From: Lachnospiraceae bacterium | Lineage (GTDB): Bacteria > Bacillota > Clostridia > Lachnospirales > Lachnospiraceae | Direction: 5' to 3' | NCBI GenBank assembly: GCA_009911035.1 | Contig: QXWO01000029.1 | Coordinates: 1-64,000, forward strand | Length of the DNA: 64,000 bases | Shown: one piece after another, positions 52,615 through 62,062 of the stretch | Position numbering within the stretch: the stretch's first letter is position 1 | How the letters are laid out: each line of letters opens with the position of its first letter | Translations under genes and position numbers: made by a program | Notes under the pieces: model-generated | The model's input: the letters and a program-made list of their open reading frames with translations, nothing else | Told to the model about the DNA's origin: nothing | Databases searched by the model: none

Positions 52615-52795
52615 ATGTATGAATTAGTGCAGATAAGTGAGAAGCGCTATTACATAAACTGTCCGGCGAAGATAGGGGGTAAGGTTGGGGATAAGGGATC
52701 ATGTTTATCTGATTGACAGCGGGAATGATAAAGAGGCAGGAAGGAAGATCCGGCAGATTCTGGATAAAAACGGCTGGCATCTGGCGGGCTGGGCA
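52615..52795 (+). pseudogene. 5' remnant of a metallo-beta-lactamase-fold hydrolase
   Basis: ATG 52615 (GGAAGGAGACGG upstream) starts MYELVQISEKRYYINCPAKIG, then goes out of frame and stops at 52714. Another frame continues HVYLIDSGNDKEAGRKIRQI, LDKNGWHLAGW, the start of the MBL fold before its HxHxDH motif. Resemblance ends about 52795, where the MerR gene's 3' end begins on the other strand. The catalytic part is missing, so the gene is dead. Confidence 0.75.
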
Positions 52796-52807
52796 GAGAT
52801 GAACTTC

Positions 52808-53635
52808 TCATTGGATTTTAGCAGACACAGGGATTTCGATCTCTACGATGTAATCCTCGATCCGGTCAACAACTGCTTCATTGATCCCTTTTTCGTAAGA
52901 AAAGCCGTACGGTTCCAGTCCATGAGAGTCTGCATAATCTAAAATTGTCTGGTACCGCCGTGGCAGGCCGCTCCAGTCCCCTTTGTAAAAAGCGCGCAGA
53001 TATTTTCCGGCGGGTTGTATATGCAGCCCGCTTTTTTGTGTGAGAAAAGGGATTTCTATGAACAGCCTGGAATAGTTATCAAAACGGCCTTCCCGCAGGC
53101 TGGAAACAGAAATCATGGAGCCATAGGAGACGTCATGAAGACGTCCCACCTGATACAGGGCAGTTTGTGCCGTAACCAGCTCCACTTCTTTTTCAAAGGA
53201 AGTAGAAGGATCGATGTCCACTGTTACAAGAAAACGTTCTTCCTTCTCAACCATACTGATTTCTGACAGATCCATGGTCAGCAGTGTCTCCATATTCTGG
53301 TAATGATTGCATAAAGTTTTTCTTACAGCCTGCAAATGAATGATCTGCAGATCCAGACTGGCAATCTTTTCATCCAGAAGCTGTTTTAAATTTTCGGCAG
53401 AGCGGTTTTTCATGAATGCCTGTATTTCAACGATGGACACATCCAGCTCCCGCAGAAGCAGGATTGTTTCCAGTATGGGACTTTGATGATAATTATAACA
53501 GCGGTACCCGTTTTCCGGATTGATGGCTGCAGGTTTAAACAGTCCAATTTCATCATACCACATCAGAGTTTTTTTATTAATGCCGTGCAATGCGGCAAAT
53601 TGGCCGATTGTAAGCAGCTTGCTTTTCTTATCCAT
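52808..53635 (-). CDS. MerR-family regulator with GyrI-like effector domain
   Basis: 275 residues. The MerR winged helix is LLTIGQFAALHGINKKTLMWYDEIGLFKPAAINPENGYRCYNY (about 8-50), then a coiled coil (about 75-115) and a GyrI/BmrR-type binding domain (about 130-270). Such proteins bind bulky drugs and twist spaced promoters. An inverted repeat GTACAG-TTA-CTGTAC overlaps its own expected transcription start, suggesting autoregulation. The chemoreceptor gene is divergent. The broken hydrolase on its 3' side may have been its former target. Confidence 0.92.
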   Translation of the reverse strand: MDKKSKLLTIGQFAALHGINKKTLMWYDEIGLFKPAAINPENGYRCYNYHQSPILETILLLRELDVSIVEIQAFMKNRSAENLKQLLDEKIASLDLQIIHLQAVRKTLCNHYQNMETLLTMDLSEISMVEKEERFLVTVDIDPSTSFEKEVELVTAQTALYQVGRLHDVSYGSMISVSSLREGRFDNYSRLFIEIPFLTQKSGLHIQPAGKYLRAFYKGDWSGLPRRYQTILDYADSHGLEPYGFSYEKGINEAVVDRIEDYIVEIEIPVSAKIQ

Positions 53636-53647
53636 TATCTTCTCCCT

Positions 53648-53662
53648 GTACAGTTACTGTAC
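53648..53662. promoter_or_regulatory. candidate MerR operator
   Basis: Perfect inverted repeat GTACAG TTA CTGTAC, between the MerR promoter and its start codon. Confidence 0.6.
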
Positions 53663-53667
53663 GGTTT

Positions 53668-53696
53668 ATCATACTATACACGGGAAGTAAATACAA
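53668..53696 (-). promoter_or_regulatory. promoter of the MerR gene
   Basis: Minus strand TTGTAT (53696-53691), 17-base spacer, TATGAT (53673-53668). The operator-like repeat lies just downstream. Confidence 0.5.
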
Positions 53697-53739
53697 GGGG
53701 AAAAAATCTATATTTTTTCGGAAATGGAGGACAGTTTCA

Positions 53740-53769
53740 TTGCAATCCGGGAATCTGGCATGTTATAAT
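53740..53769 (+). promoter_or_regulatory. promoter of the chemoreceptor gene
   Basis: TTGCAA (53740-53745), 18-base spacer, TATAAT (53764-53769), 39 bases before ATG 53809. Confidence 0.55.
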
Positions 53770-53808
53770 TTTTGTTAACGGTGTTGTTACTGGGTGAAAG
53801 GAATTTAC

Positions 53809-55866
53809 ATGAAGAAAAAAAGTATATTTAAGCAAATGCTGGTTTTAATGGTGGTGGTTATCTGTGGGCTGGCGGCAATTATTCTGACCATATTTATGAC
53901 TGCCTATGAGAAAGACATTTACTCCAGAAATCAGGATATTTCCAACCTTCTGGCGGGGGAGACTGGAGTCTTTATGGACGGCGCATACAGCCTTAATGAA
54001 GCGCTGGCAGAGAATCCGGGTATTCTTACCATGGAAACAGAGGTGCAGACGCCCATTCTGGCCGGATGTGTTGAGAATAATTCTTATCTGGAACAGATTT
54101 ATATACAGGGGACCGACGGTATGCAGACCGGACGTTCTGCAGGGGAACTGGCAGACCGTTCTACAAGATGGTGGTTTGTCCAGGCCATGTCGGAGAAGAA
54201 ACCGTTTATATCCAAGTCTTATTATTCCGTGGCTACAGGAATGCCCTGCGCTTCTATCTTTTTTCCCATGTATCAGGGGGAAGAACTGGTGGGCATTTAC
54301 GCTGCAGACTTAAAGCTTGACTTCCTACAGAACCTGATTGGCGAGTATTCCCGTGAGGAAAACAGCCGGATCTCTTTTGTTATTGACGGGGAAGGGGCGG
54401 TGGTAGCCCATCCCGACATACAGCAGATCGAGGAGCAGTACAATTATCAGGAGATGGTGAAAACCGTTCCGGTCAAGGACGAGGCAGGGCGGATACGGAA
54501 AGACGCAGAGGGAAATATCATCACCCAGCAGCTTCCTTTAGAAGTTTCAAAGGACTTTAAGGAAATGATTGGGAAAGTTATGGAGGGAGAAAGTGGAAGC
54601 GGAAAAATTTCTTATGAAGGGGAGCCGTATTATGCAAGTTATACGTCTATCCCTTTAAAAGGGCAGTCGGATTCCTGGTCCCTGATCACCTTACATAAGA
54701 AAAGTGCAGCCATGGCAGCCGTTTACCGTATGCTCCGGGCTGCCGCTGTTATTCTGGCGGCGGGTATGGGAATTGCCCTTTTAATGATGATTTTCCTTGC
54801 CCGCAGACTGACAAAGCCCCTTATTTCCATTACGGGCCTTATAAAGGAGACTGCCGAGGGTGATTTTTCTGTCCGGGCAGACGAAGGAAGCGGCAGTGAA
54901 ATAGGGCTTCTGGCTGGAAGCTTTAATATAATGGCAGACAAGATTTCCAACATACTGGGCAGGATCATGGATTCTGCAGGGGAACTGGCCAGGTGTTCAG
55001 GCAGTTTACAGAAAATTGAGACAAATCTGGGAAATATTGGTACAGCCCTCAATGAAATTGCAGAGGGGACCGTGGAGCAGGCCGGGGATCTGGGAAGTGT
55101 TGTAGAACAGATGGCGCACATGGAAGATAATTTTAAGGAGTTAAAGGATAAAAGCGGAAATCTTCTTGATGAGGCCAGGAGCGCCATGCGTTCCGGTCAG
55201 GAAGGGGAGGGCAGTATTCAGGAATTAAGGCAGCAGAACCAGTCTGTGGCCCGGAATGTGGACCTTTCTTGTGAAAGGATAAAGAGGCTTGAAGCCCATT
55301 CTGAAAAGATTTCCGATATTGTCAGTGTTATTGGCAATATTTCCTCGGAAACGGAGCTTTTGTCTTTAAATGCAAGCATTGAAGCGGCAAGAGCGGGGGA
55401 AGCCGGGAGAGGATTTGCCGTGGTGGCGGAGTCTGTTGGCAGGCTGGCGTCTGATTCCATGGCAGCGGCAGGCAGCATCGAGAAGATTATTGCAGAGCTT
55501 TGCAGGGACATCAAAGAGACGGTTTCCGATATCGAGGAGGTAAAGAATTCCATGGAAACCCAGATGGAGGCAGCACGTAAGGTAGAGGAAATCTTTGACC
55601 GTTATAAAGAACTTGCGGGACAGACAGGGAGCTCGGCCAATACGATTGATGGTTTGATTGTAAAGATGTATGAGATTGATCATTCTATAATCCGGGCAGT
55701 GCAGAGAATCCAGGATGTTTCCAGGAAAACGGAAGGACTCTCCGGGAAGGTCATTGGTTCTTTAGGGGAAGAGCTAAGAGACATCCAGAGCGAGGTCAGC
55801 AGTCTTGGGGAGATTTCCCGGGAACTGGAAGGGGAAATGAAGAAATTTAAGATAAACGGCCGGTAA
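53809..55866 (+). CDS. methyl-accepting chemotaxis protein with dCache-type sensor
   Basis: 685 residues from ATG 53809 (GAAAGGAATTTAC). TM1 lies at about 8-32 and TM2 at about 305-328, enclosing an about 270-residue extracellular Cache sensor ([14 protein letters not shown]-like segment, [35 protein letters not shown]). HAMP follows, then the signalling rod with the hairpin tip [29 protein letters not shown]. It relays an outside nutrient signal to CheA/CheW. No che or flagellar structural genes are in the window, so partners must be elsewhere, or the protein serves a non-motility output. Confidence 0.94.
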   Translation: MKKKSIFKQMLVLMVVVICGLAAIILTIFMTAYEKDIYSRNQDISNLLAGETGVFMDGAYSLNEALAENPGILTMETEVQTPILAGCVENNSYLEQIYIQGTDGMQTGRSAGELADRSTRWWFVQAMSEKKPFISKSYYSVATGMPCASIFFPMYQGEELVGIYAADLKLDFLQNLIGEYSREENSRISFVIDGEGAVVAHPDIQQIEEQYNYQEMVKTVPVKDEAGRIRKDAEGNIITQQLPLEVSKDFKEMIGKVMEGESGSGKISYEGEPYYASYTSIPLKGQSDSWSLITLHKKSAAMAAVYRMLRAAAVILAAGMGIALLMMIFLARRLTKPLISITGLIKETAEGDFSVRADEGSGSEIGLLAGSFNIMADKISNILGRIMDSAGELARCSGSLQKIETNLGNIGTALNEIAEGTVEQAGDLGSVVEQMAHMEDNFKELKDKSGNLLDEARSAMRSGQEGEGSIQELRQQNQSVARNVDLSCERIKRLEAHSEKISDIVSVIGNISSETELLSLNASIEAARAGEAGRGFAVVAESVGRLASDSMAAAGSIEKIIAELCRDIKETVSDIEEVKNSMETQMEAARKVEEIFDRYKELAGQTGSSANTIDGLIVKMYEIDHSIIRAVQRIQDVSRKTEGLSGKVIGSLGEELRDIQSEVSSLGEISRELEGEMKKFKINGR

Positions 55867-56027
55867 AAGCAGGATACAGCAGGCGGTACAGCTTATTGTA
55901 ATAATCATAATAATAATGAAATAAGCTTTCCCAAATTTCAATTTTAATGGGGCTTGACTTACCATATTTTTCTATGTTATTCTCTACGTAATTGGATATT
56001 ATTATTAAACGTAAAGAGGAAAAGAGT

Positions 56028-59000
56028 ATGAAACGAAAGAAAATGGTGGTCATTTTTATGACAGCACTTTTTGTGCTGTTGTTTTGCCTGTCTGGTATCA
56101 GCGGCGGTGTGAAGGCAGAAAACAAGAATAATTATCAGTATTTCGGCAGTCAGCTTCCATCCAGTGCAAAGAAAATTTATGATGGTATGTGCGATATGTA
56201 CAGGCAGGGAATTTTTAAAACAGGAACAGAAAGTTATGATTTGGTGGAAAACGGCTGTATTACGAAGGAAGAGCTGGCAGCGTACGAGGGAAACTATGAG
56301 AGTCTGCTGAAAGACTTTGGGGCAGCCAGGGATGCCTTTTATGCGGATTATCCGGATGTTTTTTATGTAGACTTCTCCAAGCTTTCCATCAGTGTGGAAA
56401 GCAGCGGTGAAGAATACAAATCTTATCTGGGAACCGGAGATAATCCTGACTATTTTCTGGATGGTTTTAGCAGCAAAGAACAGGTAGAAAATGCAATCAG
56501 CGAACAGGATGCGAAGGTAAACGGTATTATCCAGGGGGCATCGGGGGAGGCGTCAGTCAGGGAAAAGGTGATTTATGCCCACAATGCCATTATAGAAAAT
56601 ACTTCTTATCATCTTGAAGGCGGCGGACATATCAGAACTTCCTATGGCGCCCTTGTAAAGGGGGAAAGTCTGTGTGAAGGATATGCCAGGGCGGTAAAGT
56701 CAGTTCTGGATTCCATGGGTGTAACCAGCGTGCTGGTACAGGGTGTATATAAGGATACGGATGGCAGCGAAAATCTGCATATGTGGAATTATGTGCAGAT
56801 AGACGGAAAGTGGTACGGACTGGATGCTACGGCCAACGACGGAATGAATGGCGGTTCCGGCAGCGATACTTATCTGCTGGCGGATGGCAGTGTGATGGGG
56901 AAGCATCATATCCCCAATGGAGTGATGTCGGGAGCCGGATTCAAATTTACATATCCCCAACCTGAGGCGGGAGGCTCCCAGGGCGGGGAGGATTCTCCGG
57001 AGGGTGGAGATGGCGACAGCCAGGACTATAAAGTGCTCTTTGAAAAAGACGGCCTTCGTGTGGGGTACAGGGATGGGACGGAATCGGAAGGTGAAGTCGG
57101 TATTTTTAAGGTGAGCTATAAAGGTATGGGATACCAGAATGCGGTTGAGAAAGAGGGCGTGTACATACTTTCACGTTTCTACCAGTATATGCCGGGAACC
57201 GGAAAAGACGAACCGGGAGACTGGGGCTATTCGGATCCTGCGCCGTTTATGATTCCCCAGCTTCCTGATGCCCTGATTCTGCCCAATGGAAACAGCAGTT
57301 ATATTGAATTTGCTGTAACAACGATTGCACCTGACGGGCCTTTGTACGGAGATGATTTAACAGCGGAAGAAATAAAGCATAACTGGCGGTTTCATGGGAC
57401 GGAAAGCGATTTTATTGTTGCCACGGGAAAGCTGCATAACCCGAAAGGCAATTTTGTGCCGGGGCCATTTGCAGTGAAACTTACCCCCAGCGCCACCGGT
57501 TTTATTACCTGCGGAAAGAAGTATCAGGTCAGGGCGGAATTCAATGAAAAGCTTGAAGAGTATGACGGACAGACGGCAGGATATAAACTTTCGGTAAAAG
57601 ACGGCTGGAGCGCAGAGGCCAACAGCAAGATTGAAAATTTCCACTGGGACGGCGACCGTACGATAACTTTTGATTTTACTCCCAGTCAAATGGTTGCGGA
57701 CAGTCTGGCTGTATATGACTTTCAGATCACGGGACTAAGGGGAGTCGGGAGCCTGAAAGATCCGGGAGTTTTTACCTATTTTGCGAAGAAAAAGATATCT
57801 ATCTGCGCTTACCGTCCACAGGGTTATTTCTGGAACGTTTTTGGAAGGCCGGAACTGTTGGAGCCTAATGACCTTTCCTACAATGACTGGAAGCTGGAAA
57901 GCGGCGAAAAGCTTGTGGATGTAGTGACAAATGTGGTTTTGGTGGCATCGAAACCGGAACTTGTGGTAAGCACGCCGGATAAGGCCCAAACCCAGGAAAT
58001 GGAAGATAAAATAAAGGAAGACCTGAACGGAAAAACGGTGCTGAAAAGCGCTACCTACAATATAGACATACGAATATGCAACCAGACTGTGATTCATACA
58101 GGAGACAGTGTGAGGATGTCAGTGGGATTTCCGGAAGGCTATGATGCAAATACAGAAGATGTAGTATTCAAGGCATATCATTTTACAAAAGATAAGAATG
58201 GTAATATTACCGGCGTGGAAGAAATCGGCTGTGTTGTGACAGAGTACGGGCTGGTGATCGCATGCAAATCCTTCAGTCCTTTTGCCGTTGTGGCAGTGGA
58301 TGCAGTGGATGCAGACAGGGAAATATCTGATGTAAGGAGAGTCCTTTTCTTAAATTCTGCCGGAGGGGTAGTTGAAGGAGAAAAGATACGGCAGTTGAAA
58401 AATTCAGAGTCCCAGACGGTTAAGGTGAAAGCAAAAGACGGGTACTGTTTAAGCAGCATCAATCTTTCGGGACAAGAAATTCCCATAACGGACAGTAAGT
58501 CCATGAGCATTGAGATTGCTTATGATAAACTGCCTTATGATGAAAATATTGTGGACGTGAAGTTCACGAAACAGCAGCCGGGAACGGAAGAAAAGCCGGA
58601 AACGGAGGAAAAGCCGGAGACTGAACCAACCGCAGCGCCCAAGCCGCCGGCAGAGAAAGAACCGGAAAATAACAGCGGGGGATCTTCCAGTGATTCTTCT
58701 GCTGAAGATGCAGGAAGCGGACAGACAGAAGGATCTGTATCTGCCCCGGCATCAACAAATGCCCCGGCACCAACAAGTGCTCCGGCATCAACAAACGCCC
58801 CGGTGACAGCAAAGGCGCCTGAACAGGCAGAGCCAACCCAAAAGCCGGCTCCGGCAGCGCCTGCATCAAATTCCAAACCCGGGTCGGATTCTTCTGCCAA
58901 AGGGAATGATATTAAAGCGCAGGAAAAGGAACAGGGAGATAAACAGGATGCACCTGTTAAGGAAACGGTGACGGCCCAGACAGGGGAAGAACAGAGGGAG

Positions 59001-59174
59001 ATGGATGTACAGACGTCCGGAGGTGCAGAAGAGGCGAAGGTCCGGGAAGTGACAGAGATTTCTTATGGTGATATGGAGCCTGAGGAAGATATGTCCTTAT
59101 GGATTATACTGGCAGCCATTTTAGGTGTTGGAGTTATAGGTGTGGCAGTAGTCGTATTTGTAAAAATGAGATGA
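56028..59174 (+). CDS. large membrane-anchored transglutaminase-like surface protein
   Basis: 1048 residues from ATG 56028 (AGAGGAAAAGAGT). The signal peptide is about 1-30. Residues about 150-290 form a transglutaminase-like core with the triad Cys216 (GESLCEGYARA), His251 (LHMWNYVQIDGKWYG) and Asp266. A long middle part (about 340-850) has Ig-like or X2-like sandwich modules. Residues about 860-1000 are Pro/Thr/Ala/Glu-rich with APASTNAPAP-type repeats, a wall-spanning stalk. The end is one membrane helix (LWIILAAILGVGVIGVAVVVFV) plus K-M-R. It is thus anchored by its C-terminus. It may act as a protease or cross-linker on the surface; the substrate is unknown. Confidence 0.85.
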   Translation: MKRKKMVVIFMTALFVLLFCLSGISGGVKAENKNNYQYFGSQLPSSAKKIYDGMCDMYRQGIFKTGTESYDLVENGCITKEELAAYEGNYESLLKDFGAARDAFYADYPDVFYVDFSKLSISVESSGEEYKSYLGTGDNPDYFLDGFSSKEQVENAISEQDAKVNGIIQGASGEASVREKVIYAHNAIIENTSYHLEGGGHIRTSYGALVKGESLCEGYARAVKSVLDSMGVTSVLVQGVYKDTDGSENLHMWNYVQIDGKWYGLDATANDGMNGGSGSDTYLLADGSVMGKHHIPNGVMSGAGFKFTYPQPEAGGSQGGEDSPEGGDGDSQDYKVLFEKDGLRVGYRDGTESEGEVGIFKVSYKGMGYQNAVEKEGVYILSRFYQYMPGTGKDEPGDWGYSDPAPFMIPQLPDALILPNGNSSYIEFAVTTIAPDGPLYGDDLTAEEIKHNWRFHGTESDFIVATGKLHNPKGNFVPGPFAVKLTPSATGFITCGKKYQVRAEFNEKLEEYDGQTAGYKLSVKDGWSAEANSKIENFHWDGDRTITFDFTPSQMVADSLAVYDFQITGLRGVGSLKDPGVFTYFAKKKISICAYRPQGYFWNVFGRPELLEPNDLSYNDWKLESGEKLVDVVTNVVLVASKPELVVSTPDKAQTQEMEDKIKEDLNGKTVLKSATYNIDIRICNQTVIHTGDSVRMSVGFPEGYDANTEDVVFKAYHFTKDKNGNITGVEEIGCVVTEYGLVIACKSFSPFAVVAVDAVDADREISDVRRVLFLNSAGGVVEGEKIRQLKNSESQTVKVKAKDGYCLSSINLSGQEIPITDSKSMSIEIAYDKLPYDENIVDVKFTKQQPGTEEKPETEEKPETEPTAAPKPPAEKEPENNSGGSSSDSSAEDAGSGQTEGSVSAPASTNAPAPTSAPASTNAPVTAKAPEQAEPTQKPAPAAPASNSKPGSDSSAKGNDIKAQEKEQGDKQDAPVKETVTAQTGEEQREMDVQTSGGAEEAKVREVTEISYGDMEPEEDMSLWIILAAILGVGVIGVAVVVFVKMR

Positions 59175-59207
59175 TAATCCGGGATGAAAGGTCATCCATT
59201 GTTTAAT

Positions 59208-59238
59208 AAGGGCTGGTACGCGAAGCGTGCCAGCCCTT
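59208..59238. terminator. strong hairpin between convergent genes (repeat-related, copy G)
   Basis: A 14-bp stem AAGGGCTGGTACGC / GCGTGCCAGCCCTT with loop GAA. The GCGAAGCGTGCCAGC core resembles the dispersed repeat family. T tracts are weak, but its place between convergent genes suits termination. Confidence 0.55.
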
Positions 59239-59266
59239 TGACATACAGGAAACAAATCTGCTGCCC

Positions 59267-60808
59267 TTATGCAGTATATTTTTCAATTAATCCTTCCAGC
59301 TTGTCATGATGGAGAAAACTCCATTTATCATAAGTACTGCCATCAGCAGATATCATTTTGCCAAGCTCTGTAAAGAACCTGGGGAGATCCTCGGCAAGGA
59401 TGGATTTACCCATTTCGGCAAGGAGTTCGTTTCCCTGCAAAGGGCATCCTCCCTCAAATACAGCGAAAGCTGGTTTGGGTCCCTGGGGGGTCTGTCTGAT
59501 GCCGCCTCTGAAACCAAGAGCGCCAATCTGGTGTGTGCCGCAGGAAGAAGGGCATCCTGAAATATGGATTTGGGGGAGTACGCCGTCGGCAAAGTTTTCT
59601 TTGCGGGCAGCTTCCACACAGGCGGATAATACGGCCTGTGAATCACCGATGCCTACCTGACAGACGGTGGCGCCAATGCAGGCAACGGAGGTTTCAAACA
59701 AAGTCTGGGCGCCGTCGCTGGTTGCATCGAGAAGTTTTTCTGCTTCCTGCCCATTGCAGTTGATGATGTAAAGACCTTCTTCCGGTGTCAGCCTGATTTC
59801 CACATCTTCCATGGGCGCTACCAGGCTGTAAAGCTCTGCGGCCTTTTTGGGGGTAAGGTTTCCGCCCACAGGCTGGTAGAATACGGAATATAAACCATTC
59901 TGGCGCTGGGAGATAAGACGTTTACGGGGAGCGGCCTGCCCTGTTCCCTGCTTTGTTATTTCAGAAACAGTAATATGCAAATCCAGATTTTCACCGGCAG
60001 TCACTTCTTCCAGTTTTTCCTGATACGCTTTCACGAGGCCTTCGCTTCCCAGTGTTTCCTGCATGAAGCGGGTACGCGCTTTGCTCCGGTTCTCGTAGTT
60101 CCCGTAAGTGGTAAAGGTATTTACCATAGCTTTGATATGATAAAGGATTTTATCAGGGGAGATCTCTTTTGCAACACATACGCCCAGAGACGGTTTAATG
60201 CCAAGCCCGCCTGCTGCATAGACGTCAAAAGTGTGATTGGGGTTGGATACAAAACCTAAATCACGGAAGGTTGCGTGAGGATAATTTTCGGGGGAGTTGG
60301 AGAAGCAGACTTTCAGCTTTCGTGGAAATTTCACAGATTTAATGAAATTCATCATATATTCCCCGGCCGCTTCTGCGTAAGGCATTACGTCAAAATATTC
60401 TTCCATTTCCACGCCGGATAAAGGGGAAGCCATGACATTGCGCGGGAAATCTCCGCCGCCGCCCCGGGAAATCATGCCTGCTTTCCATGCATTTTCAATC
60501 ATTTCACATAAATCGGCCGCTTCCAGATCGTGGAGCTGGATGGACTGGCAGGTGGTGATCTTTATTCTGTCAATCTGATACTTGTCACAACTGTCCACAA
60601 TAAATTTCAGGCGCTCTTTTGTAAGACGGCCGCCTGCCATGCGCAGCCGGAGCATGTGCTTTTTGCCGCCCCGCTGGGCATAACTGCCAAAACCGCCGGA
60701 AAAACCTTTGTACTCGGCAACGGTAATTTGGCCGTTATGGAACTGCATGGTCTTTTCCCTGAATTCATCCAAGTCGGGAAGAAACTCTGTTAAATAGTCT
60801 TTTGCCAT
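59267..60808 (-). CDS. siroheme-[4Fe-4S] nitrite/sulfite reductase
   Basis: 513 residues. Two ferredoxin-like half domains and two siroheme-binding halves are in the standard order (GFGSYAQRGGKKHMLRLRMAGGRL; QIDRIKITTCQSIQLHDL; RNVMASPLSGV). The cluster and siroheme ligands are Cys377 and Cys383 (CIGATVC), and Cys419 and Cys423 (CPSSC, within HISGCPSSCGTHQIG). The enzyme reduces sulfite to sulfide or nitrite to ammonia with six electrons. It stands alone, without ferredoxin, cysG or assimilation genes, so the electron donor is unclear. It may supply sulfide for the thiol/persulfide module nearby. Confidence 0.92.
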   Translation of the reverse strand: MAKDYLTEFLPDLDEFREKTMQFHNGQITVAEYKGFSGGFGSYAQRGGKKHMLRLRMAGGRLTKERLKFIVDSCDKYQIDRIKITTCQSIQLHDLEAADLCEMIENAWKAGMISRGGGGDFPRNVMASPLSGVEMEEYFDVMPYAEAAGEYMMNFIKSVKFPRKLKVCFSNSPENYPHATFRDLGFVSNPNHTFDVYAAGGLGIKPSLGVCVAKEISPDKILYHIKAMVNTFTTYGNYENRSKARTRFMQETLGSEGLVKAYQEKLEEVTAGENLDLHITVSEITKQGTGQAAPRKRLISQRQNGLYSVFYQPVGGNLTPKKAAELYSLVAPMEDVEIRLTPEEGLYIINCNGQEAEKLLDATSDGAQTLFETSVACIGATVCQVGIGDSQAVLSACVEAARKENFADGVLPQIHISGCPSSCGTHQIGALGFRGGIRQTPQGPKPAFAVFEGGCPLQGNELLAEMGKSILAEDLPRFFTELGKMISADGSTYDKWSFLHHDKLEGLIEKYTA

Positions 60809-61071
60809 AACATTTATATTCTCCTTTTAATAGTTAAGTTGTTTATTACAATCATCTTATAATATATTGTGCCTGTTTTCAAGGGAAATACACCGCAGAA
60901 TAATGAAGAAGACGGCATTTGGCAGAACTGTTGCTTTCCTTGAGATGTATGTGACAAAAAAGAGCCTGTTGGTGACATGACGCTAAGGTTAAGCAGAGGT
61001 GTCACCGAAAAAAAATATGAGTTTTCCTAAATATTGGATGCCGGGTTTTGCCAGGCATTCTTATGTCAAAA

Positions 61072-61124
61072 AGATACCCTGCGGTCTGTCCTGCCAGCCA
61101 GCCGCAGGGTATCTGCATTACAAG
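61072..61124 (-). terminator. 13-bp hairpin with T run on the minus strand
   Basis: AGATACCCTGCGG (61072-61084) pairs perfectly with 61112-61124. Read on the minus strand it is followed by TTTTTG. It lies 264 bases upstream of the reductase start, with a possible minus promoter (TTGAAA, 16 bases, TATACG) at 61152-61179, so it may end a short RNA. Confidence 0.55.
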
Positions 61125-61232
61125 AAGCTGTTAATCCCACACAAATTGTGACGTATATCTCAAGGAAAGTAATTTTCAAATATGTTCTAAAGCGTGGCAA
61201 AACTTATTTCCGGGCCGTTTCCGGCATATGTG

Positions 61233-61261
61233 TTTACATCCCGTAGATACAATGTTAAAAT
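61233..61261 (+). promoter_or_regulatory. promoter of the membrane-pair/M20 operon
   Basis: TTTACA (61233-61238), 17-base spacer, TAAAAT (61256-61261), 41 bases before ATG 61303. Confidence 0.6.
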
Positions 61262-61302
61262 GAATTTATTGTTTTTAAAATATCAGAAAGGGAATAGGTA
61301 AA

Positions 61303-62031
61303 ATGGGTATGGCATTTCATGTTAACAGTTTATTTTTGTACGCTCTGGCGATTGGCGTCGTTTTATTTGTATTGACGCAGTCGGCATTTTTTCTGGTACG
61401 GGCGTATCGGAGAGGAAAGGAATTGGGGATGGAAACCGGGAAGCTCAAAAAGACCATTGTCTCGACAGCGGTTTTTACCATTGCGCCTGCAGTGTCGATT
61501 CTCATAGGTGTGGTCACGCTGTCAAAGTTTCTGGGAATTCCCCTGCCATGGATACGCATGAGCGTCATTGGGGCAATCACTTATGAACTGCCAGCAGCCA
61601 CCTCAACGGCCAATGCTCTGGGAATTTCCTTATCTGAAACCATCAGCGACCCGCGTACTTATTCGGCTATCGCGTGGGTCATGACGCTCGGGATACTGCC
61701 AAGTATTATCCTGCCTCCAATTTTGATGAAGAAGATTCAGGGGGGCATGGTGAAAATCAAGACGAAGGATGGCAGATGGGGGGATTTGTTTTTGACATCC
61801 ATGTTTCTTGGGATGATTTCGGCATTTCTTGGTATGGTCTTTGCGGATGTGCGCAGGGGCATTGCCGGATGGGTCCCTATATTTGTACTGCTGGTATCTG
61901 CGGCCATTATGGGTGTCTGCGGCCTGCTGATCAAGAAATGCAATATGAAGTGGCTGGAAACTTACGCGCTGGCAGTGAGCATGGTGGGCGCCATGATTTT
62001 TGCAGTGCTAATCACACCGCTTATTCAGTAA
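61303..62031 (+). CDS. DUF5058-like multi-pass membrane protein
   Basis: 242 residues, about seven helices (SLFLYALAIGVVLFVLTQSAFFLV, STAVFTIAPAVSILIGVVTL, IAWVMTLGILPSIILPPIL, LFLTSMFLGMISAFLGMVFADV, GWVPIFVLLVSAAIMGVCGLL, TYALAVSMVGAMIFAVLITPL). The mid loop IGAITYELPAATSTANALG is distinctive. It resembles the DUF5058 family from memory. With the next gene it probably forms a two-subunit transporter whose cargo may be the substrate or product of the M20 peptidase that follows. Function unproven. Confidence 0.7.
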   Translation: MGMAFHVNSLFLYALAIGVVLFVLTQSAFFLVRAYRRGKELGMETGKLKKTIVSTAVFTIAPAVSILIGVVTLSKFLGIPLPWIRMSVIGAITYELPAATSTANALGISLSETISDPRTYSAIAWVMTLGILPSIILPPILMKKIQGGMVKIKTKDGRWGDLFLTSMFLGMISAFLGMVFADVRRGIAGWVPIFVLLVSAAIMGVCGLLIKKCNMKWLETYALAVSMVGAMIFAVLITPLIQ

Positions 62032-62062
62032 CAATGGAGATGTAAATTCTGGAGGAAAAATA

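Larger units (their letters stand above)
60809..61302. other. 494-base divergent intergenic region with hairpins
   Basis: It holds the reductase promoter area (TTGAAA and TATAAG-like words at about 60860-60882, minus strand), a GGTGACA ... TGTCACC inverted pair (about 60973-61007), a strong 13-bp hairpin (61072-61124), and the plus-strand promoter at 61233. No convincing protein gene was seen. Confidence 0.5.
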
